Shown: positions 34,895 to 47,699 of the stretch, in pieces
Position numbering within the stretch: position 1 is the first letter of the stretch
How the letters are laid out: every line of letters begins with the position of its first letter
Notes under the pieces: generated by a model
Told to the model about the DNA's origin: nothing
The model's input: only the letters and a program-made list of their open reading frames with translations
Databases searched by the model: none
Assembly (NCBI GenBank): GCA_026936325.1
Contig: JAPTHN010000001.1
Location: forward strand, 1,178,001 to 1,242,000
Reading direction: 5' to 3'
DNA: 64,000 nt
From: Platynereis dumerilii
Lineage: Eukaryota; Annelida; Polychaeta; Phyllodocida; Nereididae
Made by a program: the position numbers and the translations under genes

Positions 34895-35385
34895 GACTTC
34901 CAGACACAGTTCTCAGGTTCTAGACCCACTAAATACTTGAGATTTTTGGTAAATCTGATCGGTTCAGAAATAATAGAGCGTCACACATTTGATATAAACG
35001 TAGTTAGACATCACTAAGATACTAATACTATTGGAAAAGCTGGTAACCAACTGTCAGTTTTGCATGTTAGCGCCCAGCTAAGGATTAACACTATTAATAA
35101 CAGCAAACAAACAATCAGATTATTGTTAATTTTGCAAAAATTTAAAGTTAAAAGGTATAATAGAAGAAGCATATGATGTCTAAGTCAGTTAGATACCTCA
35201 TTTTCGGGTTCTAACATGCATTTTTGTCAGTTAGATCCCTCCCTCTGGTCGGGATCTAACTGACAAAAATGCATGTTAGAACCCTCCAAATCGGTATCTA
35301 ACTAATACTTAGCACCTGTTTAGCATTGATCCCAAACAACCAAGTGATAATGACAAGAAATGTATGATAATTCAAATGCCTGTGA
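34895..35385. mobile_element. MITE family K, copy 1, split by another element
   Basis: Interior sequence of the K family (TTCTCAGGTTCTAGACCCAC, TAGCATTGATCCC, AATGACAAGAAATG) is interrupted at about 34990-35315 by the palindromic element. The K right terminus survives only as AATGCCTGTGAAG. Confidence 0.6.
35206..35284. repeat. perfect 34-bp inverted repeat with an 11-nt loop
   Basis: Arms 35206-35239 and 35251-35284 are exact reverse complements (arm starts GGGTTCTAACATGC, ends GTTAGATCCC). It is part of a repeated element (35090-35315) with a relative at 20985-21165. Confidence 0.95.
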
Positions 35386-35784
35386 AGGATGATTATTAGC
35401 AATTTCCAGCTCGCCTTCCAGGTTATCCAGGTACTCAGAACTTGGCAGTTGCAAATATACGAAAAGTGACCCAGAGATATAATTCTGCGGTCATGTCACT
35501 CACATTGATCTGCTTTTTGAAAACAATTTGATTAGATCAAGAAATTTGTCACATAAAATTTCTTTAATTGGTTAGTACTTAATCAATAGTTCATCAATCC
35601 CAGGATGAGATGGGTTGAATATCCTATCTTTAAGTTGTTTTTTTGTTTTTTCATGGGAAATTTCTCAACAAGTCCATTTTCAGGAGAAAAATTCGGTCCA
35701 AGCGGTCTCAACGTAAATTATTTATAGTGGGTGCATTTCTTAACCCTGTATTGTTGACAGAATGCCATGCTCTGAAGATCTCGG

Positions 35785-35842
35785 ATGCCTAATCCTTGGC
35801 CTTGCCTCGGTCTCGGATGTCCTGGCCTCGACTACATCACTG
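35785..35842. mobile_element. fragment of the 42515-42640 hAT MITE family
   Basis: It shares CTCGGATGTCCTGGCCTCGA and the TACATCACTG terminus with the complete copy; the left end is missing. Confidence 0.6.
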
Positions 35843-35937
35843 CTGAGTACGGGGACCCATCTAAATCTAGCAACAAGTAAGAACGCATACAAATAATAAA
35901 TGACTGTCATGCAGCAGTGTGTGTCTCAAACGATGTT

Positions 35938-36023
35938 CACTCTAAAAAATGTCAGGACAAAATTGGTTTTTTAGATTCAAAATGGTTTTTTGAAACCAAT
36001 TTTGTCTGAACTTTTTTAGAGTG
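35938..36023. mobile_element. palindromic MITE, family P, copy 1
   Basis: 86 bp, almost wholly self-complementary, with ends CACTCTAAAAAA / TTTTTTAGAGTG and the shared AAAATTGGTTTTTTAGATTC. A longer relative lies at 55370-55510. Confidence 0.85.
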
Positions 36024-36315
36024 TTGAGTGGCAGAATATGACCTTACAATTTCCTAATTATGAAATTGCCATCCACAAGTTTGCAAGATAATCAGAGATT
36101 TCTCTGTAGAATGCCATGTCATTCATAATTCATAAATCAGAGGCATCTTTTATTGACTTATGAATCATGTTGGGTTAAGTCTGAACGATTTTTAAAGAGC
36201 TTTAGCTTCTGTGAAACTAATCCCTCACAGAAAATTCTGAAGCAAGACTACAGGAATATCATTACGTGATGCGGAATTGAAATAGACATTGACTGTCTTT
36301 AGACTATTTGCCTTA

Positions 36316-36509
36316 CAGGTGATTTCATTAGTACGCGATTCTCAGGTTCCAGACCCACCAAATACATGCCATTTTTAGTTAATCTGATTGGTTTAGAAAC
36401 AACAAAACGTCACATATTTCATTTATCAAACGTAGTAAGTGCTGGTTTAGCATTGATTCCTCACAGCCAAGCGTGAATGACAAGAATTGCATGGTAATGA
36501 AATCACCTG
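36316..36509. mobile_element. TA-flanked MITE, family K, copy 2
   Basis: Perfect inverted ends CAGGTGATTTCATTA / TAATGAAATCACCTG between TA dinucleotides (36314-36315 and 36510-36511). 194 bp, no coding capacity. Confidence 0.85.
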
Positions 36510-36539
36510 TAATAAATTATAGTTATGTTCTGTTGATAA

Positions 36540-39500
36540 GTTGCAGCTCCGCTCAAAATACTCTAAGTGACTCAGGGAAAAAGTTAAGAGAGTCAATCAG
36601 CCCAAACTCCAAAAACACATCTCAGCCCATCTCACTGCTTGACACTATTTATTTTGAACAGTCTTTCCAATTTCTGCTCTTTCACACATTGTGTAGAGAA
36701 CAAACATTCCACAGCCAGGGACATCTTCCTCCATATTCCATGACAACACAATCACCCTTAAACCAGACCTTATTGTGCTGACTTTCTCTTCAGTCTTTTC
36801 AGGATATGTACAAGGCCTTCACAACCATTTTAGACAGATGGGACCCCTTTCTCTCAAGTTGGGAGCATATAGGGCTCCATCATAGGGCCTTCCTACTAGA
36901 ATTGAACGTTTTAAATTCAGTTGAACCCGATCTTTACAAAATTTATAACCTCTTTCGGTTGGGGGTTCTTTGTATATAAAATACAGAACCTCTTGCATTA
37001 AGAATGTAAAAAGACCATGTAGATGATGAAAAAAAGTCAGTTGCAGAGTCACCAGTTCAACAACATGAGGTTACTGACCTCAACCTGAGAAATTAAAGTT
37101 TGAAGCAGGGCCACTCCCTTTTTCATTCATATAAATATCATGTTTGTCAGGCGAGATGTTTTCCAACAAAGAAGTTCTTTCACTAAATTAAAAACCTACA
37201 TGTATAAAAGTTCTCAGACCAACAATTTCATCACCGGTATGTGAATCAAATCTTTGTCAAAGCGAAATCATAGATGACCAAACTGCAGATTATGCTGAAA
37301 CCTTCCATACGGCACCATCTGATGATGCTTCTGCAATCTCAAGACTACAATTAAATTTAATTATAAGGTCAATGGAGAAAAGAATAAGAATAAACTTTAT
37401 TTAGTCTCGGTACAATATAAAACAAAAAAACATCAGCTAAAAGCTGGTCACCGAGTAAAAACGAAATAACAAAATATAATAAAACAAACAAAATTTAACA
37501 TTTAGAGATCATCTATGACATACATGTTTGCTACATAAGTAGCAGTCAGCCTTGTAACATTTGGAAGGAACACTTTATAGATGGTTAACAGACAGAACTT
37601 AGCTTACTTCAGTTTTTTAACTAATCATGTTTAATGTCCACAAGAGGGCTGGGATAACTGTAGGACAAATTCCAAACATCAGAACTTAAACCTAGAACTG
37701 CATGTGTGCCACCAAGTCACAATTTGCAGACAAAAGTGAAACAAACAGATACAGTGACAGACACTGACAGTGTCGGAAAAGAGACATCAGTAGTTTGCCA
37801 AGAACATGTTTTCTTAATGTTACCAGTAACACAAAAACATCTCAGAATTCGGAGTGGGTGGTAACCCAGTCATTATAGTGTACAACTGTACATTAGTTTA
37901 CATTAGTGCCTTTTTCCCTGACATTTCACAAAGAAGACACATCTTACTTTCAGGTAGCCTATGTGTAAACAAAGAGATCTCCTATAGAGAAACACCTTTG
38001 ATTAAACAGGAGTTGGCTTTTGAGCTACATCTTGTTCAGCAAACTTGGTTGTGATCAAGAGTTACTACCATAGATACTATCAGCTTCACGCCAGGGGGCA
38101 CTCAGACAGTAAGGGACTAAGTTTCTCGAAGTCAAGGCAAATCCAGTCTAAAAATCTTTTTCAGTTCGAAATTTTCACAAATGGCTCTTGCTCTTTAGAG
38201 CAATTTAATAAAATTAGTTTCAAGCAGAGTAAAACCAGCATTTACTGCTTTGTTTTGCAGCAAATTAAGGTGGCACTGTTTCTTCTGGTTTCTTAAAATA
38301 AAAAAAATAACAGACAAAATTGAAAAAGGGAGAAAATATTCCGTATATATTCTCAAGCATTCTTTTTCAAGACTGTTATTTGTGTTCAGTTAAATCTGAA
38401 GGAAATGGGGGGATATGTATATGTTACTCACCCCGGGAGAGGGTATATGTTATTTATCACCCAAGGGCTTTAGCCGACGGTGTGATAAACACATTCTGCC
38501 TCTCCCTTGTGAATAACCGGCTCATATCATAAGACAAACAATCAAACTGTCGAACATGAGACGATAAGTGGACAACAAAGGATATATGTATTCATTGCAG
38601 TGAAGGAAAGGCTTGTGGTTGGCTGACAGAGGTGTCGAATTGTATCATATAACACTGAGAATGGATCCAAATATTATATAATCGATTTCATGGATTAATT
38701 TAACACCATGCAACATGTGTGTTATGGTTTTGTCAATGGTTGGAATACTAAAAGATATGTACATATACAATTATACATGTTATAAATTACACCCGCACTG
38801 CATAATACAATGTATCTGTTGACACAGGCAACCACGTGGAATACTTATTTCGTCCCCAATCTGATAGAAGCAATATCTAATTCATTGGATAAATTTAATT
38901 TATGATTGGAACAAAACAGACTTTCTTTTCTCAGATACACCCATTTTATGTGTCAAAACTGCAAATATTTCCTCATCACCATCAACTGGCAACCATCATT
39001 TGTATGCAGAGCAGCTGGCAAACCACTAAAAAAAAAAAAGCACACCATTATCTCCTTTCCCCCCGACATTCCTTGAATCAGAAGAACTCCATGTTTGCCA
39101 AGAGTTTTCCAGGACGGTCCTTTGCATCACTAATTTGACTGGAGTTGCCTTTCGAGTCGTTTTGTTTATGGACGTCTCAACTAGTTCCTTTCAGTGTGTG
39201 GAAAAGAGCTCATGATGCCGCTGCAATTAACTTCACACGGAAGGATTCAACATTCAGAAATATACACTACTCCTAAAGTGAGGACCAATCTACTTTTAAA
39301 AAAGTCTCACTGAAGTGGCAAATCTGCCACAAGAGTGTTTTTATTTAGAAAATGGCACCATGCATTTGCATTTGGCGCTTAAATCAAATTACATAAAGTA
39401 TCAAGATGAAATATTCGTTAACTCCAAGGAAGACATTTTCCTTTAAAACGACCAAGCTTGAAAATTCTGAAAGGCTCCTTGAAATGGCAAAGACTCTAGT
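36540..39500. repeat. repeat-mosaic block 5 (D, E, B, A, B')
   Basis: Module D 36596-36800, E 37010-37700, B at 38046, A at 38998-39080, B' at 39196. 37850-39300 is collinear with 43970-45070. Confidence 0.75.
37385..37460 (-). mobile_element. possible 3' tail of a non-LTR retroelement
   Basis: On the minus strand the sequence reads ...GAGACTAAATAAAGTTTATT followed by CTTATTC-type repeats, with an upstream short dyad around AGCTTTTAGCT. This resembles 3' ends of LINEs or their SINE partners. It interrupts module E. No reverse-transcriptase coding sequence is present. Confidence 0.35.
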
Positions 39501-39543
39501 CAACCTGCAGTAATAGATAGCTTTGAGCTCAGTCAAGTGTCTA

Positions 39544-40544
39544 CGAGGGGCATTCAGAAAGTTCGAGGCTTTTTTTGGTATGGATACTTGTTTTCAATCT
39601 AGAACTATGAATTTTTCACAGGATATAATTCAGCATATTTGGAATGGATTTCCAAAATTTTGGACAATTTGGGCATTTTTAAGTCATTCTGTGGTTGCCA
39701 TGGAAACTGTAAGTTCAGCTTCTTGGGGCAGGTAACACTGAAACCAAGAATGCTCAGAACTCATGACTGTGAGAGACTTCTCTCTGTTGCTTGTATTAGT
39801 GAGATTGACAATATTTGACACAAGAAATATGGTATTAGCTTCTAAATATGCTTTCAAGCACACCAAATGTGTGTATTCTTACACTGAACCCATGTAGAAA
39901 AGCACTCCTGCATGCCAGATTTGGCGAGGGAAATTAAGCAGGCAAAGGTGTGTTTCCCTGACCGCATCAGGACTTGTGAAAGCATGGATTCATTAGTATG
40001 AACAAGAGACCAAAATGGACAGCATTATCCATCCTAGCTATTCCTGTGACATGTTGCTTTACATAAGTCCTTGTTTTCCCTTAACTTTAGTCCATGGGGG
40101 CTACAGTTTCAGGCGATGGAGGAGAAAAGGCTTTGGATGACCGAAATTCTTTCACAGAACTTTGCTTGGAGGACTTCAAGGAACATTTACTTCAATGGGT
40201 CCGGTGTATGAATCAATGCTTTTGGTGAGCTTGGGAGTATATTTTAAGGCTAATATTATATTTCTTGCATCTGATATTGTCAATCTCACTAATGCAAGTG
40301 ATACAGAGAGGTCTCTCACAGCCAAAATTCATTGGCTTTAGTGGTTTCAGTATTATCTGCCCCAAGAAGCTGAAGTTTCAGTTTCCATGGCAACCACTGA
40401 ATGACTTTAAAATGTCCAAATTGTGCAAAATTTTGGAATTCCATTCGAATTATGCTGAATTTTATCCTGTGAGAAATTCATAGTTCTAGATTGAAAATAA
40501 GTGTCCATATAAAAAAAAGCCTCGAACTTTCTGAACGCCCCTGG
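39544..40544. mobile_element. mariner-like element with arms of about 300 bp
   Basis: The ends CGAGGGGCATTCAGAAAG / CTTTCTGAACGCCCCTGG lie between TA dinucleotides (39542-39543 and 40545-40546). The inverted arms extend about 300 bp (TTGCCATGGAAACTGTAAG on the left, TTTCCATGGCAACCACTGA on the right). The roughly 360-bp centre has a short protein-like stretch (FKEHLLQWVRC) that might be a transposase tail, too short to assign. It is a non-autonomous derivative in the middle of a repeat-mosaic block. Confidence 0.8.
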
Positions 40545-40554
40545 TAGCAGTGGA

Positions 40555-42506
40555 ATTGACAACATATGTTCTATTGGTGTCCCATTGGAGTAGTGAAATG
40601 ATCTAAAGATGTGTGCACATCCTGCAATAAAAGAGCATTTAGCTGCTGATGTCTAAAGGCAAATGCCTATTACCATTAATAAAAATGCTACTAGTGGGAA
40701 AGAGTCCACTAACATGTCCGCAGAAACAGGCAGCATTCACTTGAATCGAATCATGAAGAAGAAATTCAGAAGTTGGTGGGAAAGTCAAACTGAACACTCA
40801 GTGACCTTTTCTTGGGTTATTTTATCCAATGCAAAAAACAATTCAAGGAGTTTCTAAAAGTTTTGTCAAATTTTTTCATAACTTTCACTGGAGTTTGCAA
40901 CCTGAATAGAGGTTATTGCAAAAATGCTGATTAGATCTACACGTATTAAAAGCGTATTAAGGAAGGAAGAACTTTAGCAGTTTTCAGCTTGTAGTCTCGG
41001 TTGGGTCAATTATGTCATGAATATTTTATCAGCGCATGACAAGTCGTGACACCTGCAACTGTAAAAGGTGGCCTACAGATAGATTTATTTGTGGGCAAGT
41101 GGATTTGTTATTTTTGTAAGATGCTTGACAGATCTGTCATTAATTGGTTAATATGAAATTATCTTTAATTGGTTAGTAATCAATGGGTCTTCAATCATCG
41201 ATCATTGTGTGTCCATAGTTGTTTTTGTTCTCAGGCAGACAAGGAATAAATAATTTCGGGGTGATGGATACATAATATTGTAAATAAGTGTTATATGACT
41301 TAGAAAGAAGACTCATCGTGCTAAAAAAACTACAATGCATCAGGTATTTCTCACAAATAATCAAATTCCCATTGAGAAACGGTCATAGTCTGCTCACCCT
41401 TTTATCTAATAGTCGCCCCTTATAACCTCCTTATAAATATGCCTAAAGAAGGACTCTAAACATCTAAAATAAAACCAAGAAGAGAGTCCGATATCGGCTG
41501 AAAGTCGAGAAATTACACAGACCCGCCTTCCTGTAGGTAAAACTTCTGGAGGCAGGTCTTCAAAGGGTGTGTCAGGTTCAAAGCGACCCTGTGTCTGAAA
41601 ACTTGGCAAGCCACTTTTGATTTGTGGTCAAGAGTTACTGACACAACTACAATTAGCTTGTACACCAGGGAATACTCAGACAATCAGGGACCGACTTCCT
41701 ACGAAATCAAGACAAGTCAAGACAAATCAGGTCTCTGAAAGTCTTTTTCAGACTGAAAAAGTCACAAAAAGCCCTTGCATTTTGCAGCATCAATTAGATG
41801 GTTTCAAGCAGAGAATAAAAATACATGCATAGGATTGACGTTTTATCTTGCAGACAATTAAGTGGCTCAGTTTCTTTCCCTGCTTATCCTTTTTCAAATA
41901 GATGTGACATACAAAGGTGAAAAGTTGAGAAGAAAATTCTCACATTCTGTATCAGGACTCTTTGCATACATTTATATTAAATAAACAATGGGGGACATAA
42001 ACACTGAGGATGGATCCAAACATTTCTCTTATTCATTAATTTAATTATTAAATGCTAAACAATGCCTGTGTTATTTTTAAACCATTGTTTGAAAAGCATA
42101 CAGGAATATATGTGCTACAAAGCTGCACATGCACTCTAGGCTATATATTTTATGGCAAAAACAACAGCTCAGAAATCGTATATCATGCCTGGTCTTATAT
42201 AAGCAAAGTCTAATCCAATTGTTAAATTGCAATTAGGTTTTGAACAAAACACACATCCTCTTCCTCAGGTTTATATATGTCAATCTTGTGTATCACACAT
42301 GCAAATATATCTCTATGACATCATCTACTTACTGGCAACTGTCATTTGTATGCAGAGCAGCTGCCAAACATCTGAAGAAGCACACCATTATCTCCTTACC
42401 TACTGACAGTCCCTGAAGCCAAAGAACTGGACTTTTTCTCATTCCCATTCTTTCAGTACTTCACATTACATTAGTAATTTTGTTAGCAGACAATCTCCTG
42501 GTAAGA
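40555..42506. repeat. repeat-mosaic block 6 (F, G, H, I, B, A)
   Basis: F 40660-40760, G 40975-41045, H 41150-41200, I 41260-41400, B at 41621, A at 42345-42430. 40975-42420 is collinear with 45360-46790 and, from I onward, with 61490-62700. The 72-codon frame starting at 41617 has a partial counterpart at 45989 but is not kept in the other copies. Confidence 0.75.
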
Positions 42507-42514
42507 TCAAGTAG

Positions 42515-42640
42515 CAGTGATGGAGGCCATGGGACCGGCCTTGGTTTATATTTTGATGGCCTCGGCCTTGGCTTGGTCTCGGATGCCAAATCCTTGACCT
42601 TGCCTCGATCTCGGATGTCCTGGCCTCGACTACATCACTG
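42515..42640. mobile_element. hAT MITE with perfect 8-bp target duplication
   Basis: The ends are CAGTGATGG / TACATCACTG, flanked by identical TCAAGTAG at 42507-42514 and 42641-42648. The interior is built of CTCGG/CTTGG repeats (GGCCTCGGCCTTGG, GGTCTCGGATG). 126 bp, noncoding. Confidence 0.9.
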
Positions 42641-42649
42641 TCAAGTAGC

Positions 42650-43100
42650 TTCCTTTACCGTACATAAGAACCATGACTTGGTTTAGGCTGAAACCAAATC
42701 TCATCTTACCATGCAAATGATTAGGCTGAGGAAATCATGATGTCAGCTTGTTATTCCTGGCATTGCAGAAACACTTCTAATATTACAAACAAAAGATAAA
42801 CAAGCAGATAAACAAACAGATTTTAATGACAGCTAAAGAAAAGCATAGGCTGCGTGGCAGCAAACGTTCTTTATTGAAAAAAAAAAACACAATTAAGGTG
42901 GCTCAGTTTCACATTAAAGGAAACAATGACACCATGAAAGTGATGTGAACCAAATTGCATGTTAGTATATTTGCAATAGTGCCCAGTCTTGGCCTGAAAG
43001 GCTATGCTAACCTTGGAGAGGCCTTTTAAGACTAGACCAATTTACACATATTATCGAGCAGTTTCATGCATATACAAGGAATAGGCTGTGAGCTGTGGGT
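42650..43100. other. unassigned sequence
   Basis: AT-rich with nothing recognised. Confidence 0.4.
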
Positions 43101-43104
43101 CAGA

Positions 43105-43850
43105 AACGAAAAAAAATAGATTTATTTGTATTTCTCTGAATTTTTCTCAATATTCCCAAAAGCATTAAAAATAGTAATCAATCAGACCATCAGAATGTAC
43201 TAAAGCATTACATAGGTAATATGAATAAAATTTCATCTAGGGACATACAATATCGGCCAAGTTTTGGCCTGGAAACAAAAAATAATAATTTTTATACAGT
43301 TTTGTAAATATTTCAAAATGTAAAGAATCACTGCCACGAAAGGAATAACTATATCATATACTAATTGACATGTGTAAAAAATTTCATCAACATACATTAC
43401 ATGCAATAGTGGCCAAGTTTTGGCGCATAGATGAAAAAATAATTTTTTTAACATTTTTTCAATATTTCAAAAGGTATAAGATATCCATCAATCAGACCAT
43501 CAAAAGGCACAACAGGACTAGGCTATATGTGTACCAAATTTCATCCATGCACATGCAATAGGGACTTAGTCCTGGTCCGGAAACAAAAAAAAAATACTTT
43601 TTTTTAATGTTCTTCTCAATATTTCAAAAAGTACAAAATATCCATCAATCAAACCATCAAAGGGCACAACTAGACCATACAGGCTACATGTGTACCAAAT
43701 TTCATCCATGAACGTGCAATAGGGCCTGAGTCCTGGCCTGGAAACTATCTATCCGCCCGCCACCCGACCGCCTGGACGCCTGACCGCCCGGACGCCCGAC
43801 AGACAACTTTTGACCAAAGTGATAACAATTCTAAATACCTTCTTCGAACT
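43105..43850. repeat. tandem array of about 155-bp monomers ending in a GC-rich tract
   Basis: Four diverged monomers (about 43105, 43271, 43425 and 43577) share GGAAACAAAAAA, CAATATTTCAAAA, CAATCAGACCATCA, AATTTCATCCATG and GCAATAGGGCC. The last runs into a GC-rich stretch of CGCCCGACCGCC-type units (43750-43800) and then ACCTTCTTCGAACTTCG. This may be the end of a transposon with internal tandem repeats. Confidence 0.75.
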
Positions 43851-43879
43851 TCGTTTGCTGAAGGTAAAAAACATTTGTT

Positions 43880-46800
43880 TCTTATGGAAATTGAACAAAA
43901 TCCAGTTGATTACTGATTAGTTGCTAAGCAAATATGTCACCAGCACCACACTTACATCTCTAAATGCAGAGTGCCTGGCAACCCAGTCATTAGTGTTCAT
44001 TAGTGTACATAAGTGCCTTTTTTCGCTGAGAGTCCCCGAAATAGACAGATCTCACTTACAGGTATGTGTAAACAAAGAGGTCTCAAAAGAGAAGCACCTT
44101 TAGTTAAACAAGAATTAGCTTTTGCGCTACATCTTGTTTGGCAAACATGGTTTGTGGTGAAGAGTAACCGTGAAGCTTAATGTATCTAAGTCGGTTACTA
44201 ACCGACATAGATACAATAAGCTTCACACCAGGGAGCACTAAGACAGTTAGGGACTAAGTTTCTCGAGGTCAAGACAAATCCGGTTTCTAAAAGTCTTTTT
44301 CAGCTTGAAATGGTCACAAATGGCTCTTGCTCTTTACAGCATTAATTAGTTTAAAGCAGAGTAAAAGCAGTATTGACTGCATTTGTTCTGCATAAATTTA
44401 AGTTGGCACATTTTCTTCTGGTTGCTTCAAATAGAAAGGACAAACAAAATTGGTAATAAAGAGAGAAAATATTATTCTCATATATATATTCTTCTTCAAG
44501 ACTCTAATTTGTGTTCATTTAAACCTGCAGGGAATGGCGGGATGTCCAAACATTATATGATAAATTTCATCTATTGAATAATTCAACATCTGATTCATGC
44601 AATACGTCTGTTATTGTTTTGTCAATGGTCGGAATGCCTATCAAAAAGTATGACTTATGTTATAAAGCTACTCCTGCACTGTACATGTATAATACATGTA
44701 TCTGTCGACAAAGACAACTACTTTGGTCACTTGTAGCATGTAGCATTCCCAAACAGAAGCAATATCTAATTGAATTGATGAATTGAATTTATGATTGGAA
44801 CAAAACAGACTTTCACTTCTCAGATATACAAAATGGCATGTGTCAAAAATGCAAATATTTCCTCTGTCACCATCAACTGACAAACATCATTTGTATGCAG
44901 AGCAGACCACTGAAGAAGCACACTATTATCTCATTTCCTCCGACAGTCCCTTTCAGGTCTTGTTCCTTTCAGTGTGTGGACGAGAGCTTATGATGCCAAT
45001 GCAATTAACTTCATATGGAAGGACACTTCAACAATCATAATATTGACTACTTCTTATATTTAGGTGAGGACCAATCCACTTGAAAAAATTTCCCTAAAGC
45101 GGCAAATTTGCCACAAATTGTTTTATTAAGGAAATGGCCCCATGCCTTTGCACTTGGCGCTTAAATCAAATTACGTAAAGTCACAAGATGAACTATGCGT
45201 TAACTCCATGGAAGACATTTTCTTTTAAAACGACAAATTTTGCCATAACTTTTACTGAAGTTCGCAACCTGAATAAAGGTCATTGCATCAACTCTGATTA
45301 TAGAACTACATAATTAAAAGCATATCTGATATATTGTGACATTAAGTAAGGAATAATTTTAGCAGTTTTCAGCTTCCAATCTCGGTTTGGTTAACAAGGT
45401 TGTGAATATTTTATCAGCGCATGACAAGTTGTGAGACAGATAGATTTATTTGCGGGCAAGTGGATATGTTATTTTTGTAAGAAGCTTGACAGATCTGTCA
45501 TTAATTACCGGTAGTTGATATAAAATAATCTTTGATTGGTTAATAATCAATGGGTCTCTAATCATTGATCATTGTGTGTCCATAGTTGTTTTTCTTCTCA
45601 GGCAGACAAGGAATAAATAATTTCTTGGTGGTGGATACAACATTGTAAATAAGTGTTATTGATTGTGTGCTAAAGAAAACTGCATCAGGTATTTCTCACA
45701 AATAATCAAAATCCCATTGAGAAAAGGTCAAAGTATGCTCACCCTTTTATCTATTAGTCTCCCCTTATAACCTCCTTATAAATATACCTAAAGAAGGATA
45801 AACTCTTAACATCAAAAATAAAACCTAGAACAGAGTCTGATATTGGCTGACGAGTCTAGGAATTACAAAGACCCACCATCCTGCAGGTAAAACGTCGGGA
45901 GGGAGGTCTTCAAGGGCTGTGTCTGATTAAATAGGAGTCAGGTTAGCAGCCACCCTTTGTTCGGAAAACTCAGCAAGCTACTTTTGATTTGTGGTCAAGA
46001 GTTACTGATGCAGGTGCAATTAGCTTCACACCAGGGAATACTCAGACAATCAGGGACCGAATTCCTCAGAAGTCAAGAAAAGTCAAGACAAATCAGGCCT
46101 CTGAAAGTCTTTTTCAGACTGAAAAAGTCACAAAAAGCCCTTGCATTTTGCAGCATCAATTAGATGGTTTCAAGCAGAGAATACAAATACATGCATAGGA
46201 TTGACGTTTTGTCTTGCAGACAATTAAGGTGGCTCAGTTTCTTTCCTTGCTTATCCTTTTTCAAATAGATGTGAAACACAAAGGTGAAAAAGTCAAGAAG
46301 AAAATTCTCACATTCTGTTTCAGGACTCTGCATACTTTTAAATTGAATAATCGAGGGGGGGACATAAACACTGAGGATGGATCCAAACATTTCTTTTATT
46401 CATTAATTTAATTATTAAATGCTAAAAAATTCCTGTGGTTTTTTTAAACCATTGGTTGAAAATCATACAGGGGTGTATGTGATACAAAGCTGCACATGCA
46501 CTGTATGCTACATTTCATGGCGAAACCAACTGCTTAGAAATCGTATATCATGCCTGGTCTTATATAAGCAAATCTAATCCAATTGTTAAATTGCATTTAG
46601 GGTTGGAACATAACACACATCCTTTTCCTCAGGTATATGTCAGTCTTGTGTATTGCATGTGCAAATATTTCTCAATGACATCATCTACTGACAAATGTCA
46701 TTTGTATGCAGAGCAGCTGCCAAACATCTGAAGAAGCACACCATTATCTCCTTACCTTCTGACAGTCCCTGAAGCCAAAGAACTAGGGTTTTTCTCAATC

Positions 46801-47695
46801 CCAAGAGTTTTGCAAAAGAGTTACTCGCATCATTAATTTGAATGGAGTTGTTTTTGTTTATGGCCACCTTAACTAGTTCCTTGCAGTGTTTGGACAAGAG
46901 CTCATGACGCCGACGCCTCTAACTTCATACGAAATAACACTACCAAAATTTCGAATATGGATCACTTTCCAAAAGTGTCCTTTAGTTGGCAAAATGACCT
47001 CCAAAAAAAATGCTCTTATTCAGGAGATACTACCATTATGTTAGGTATATATTTACAAAGAGGGGTGACTACAGTAGTGTGAACATCAAAGAAGAATATG
47101 ATCTTGTAATTTCCTGCTAATATTTTCCTCAAATTGGGAGATTGCTGTCAAGTCTGCATGACAACAATGGTTTCCATGGAAATTGTTCTCGTCATGCATA
47201 TTACACGAATCAGAGGCATACTTTATTGGCTGAGGGAATCATGAAGGGATAAGAAAATGAAACTATCTGAATGATTTTGAAGAGCTTACGAGACTTCCAA
47301 ACTAATCTTCACTAAGCTGCTATGCCACGACTACAGCAATACCATCATAACATGATGCAGAATTGAAATACACATTGAGTTTCTTTAAACTCAATGTCAT
47401 TTGTTTGGTTGATAAGTTGCAGCTCTACTCAAAATACTCCGAGGGACTTTGGAAGTAAAGTGAGTAATTCCAGCAAAAACTTCAAATAGGCACATCTCAG
47501 CCATCTCACTACTTGACACTATTTATTCTGAACAGTCTTTCCAATTTCTGTGCTTCCATCCATTGTGTACAGAACAAACATTCCAGAGCCAGGCACATCT
47601 TCCTCCAAAGCCCATGACAACACAATCACCCTTAAAACACATCTTATTGCGCTGACTGTCTCTTCAGTCTTTTCGGGATATGTGCAAAGCCTTCA
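43880..47695. repeat. repeat-mosaic block 7 (two B-A-B' sub-blocks, then D)
   Basis: B at 44148 (with an inverted partial duplication), A 44887, B' 44970, G 45370, H 45530, I 45610, B 45987, A 46698, B' 46888, D 47480-47690. Collinear with 37850-39300 and 40975-42420 joined, so the ancestral unit probably had both sub-blocks. Confidence 0.75.
44170..44226. repeat. quasi-palindrome formed inside a B box
   Basis: 28-bp arms (44170-44197 and 44199-44226) pair at 26 of 28 positions. The right arm is the normal B-box sequence (CATAGATACAAT.AGCTTCAC) and the left arm is its inverted copy, found in no other B box. This pattern is known from template switching during replication. Confidence 0.8.
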
Positions 47696-47699
47696 CTAT

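Noticed and set aside
41617-46198. Similar open frames of about 70 codons at 41617-41832 and 45989-46198, as a possible protein family encoded by the B box
   Set aside because: The reading frame shifts between copies: the 45989 frame matches the other only in part, copies at 17004, 21865 and 59000 have stops, and indels are not multiples of three. The sequence conservation is therefore not at protein level.
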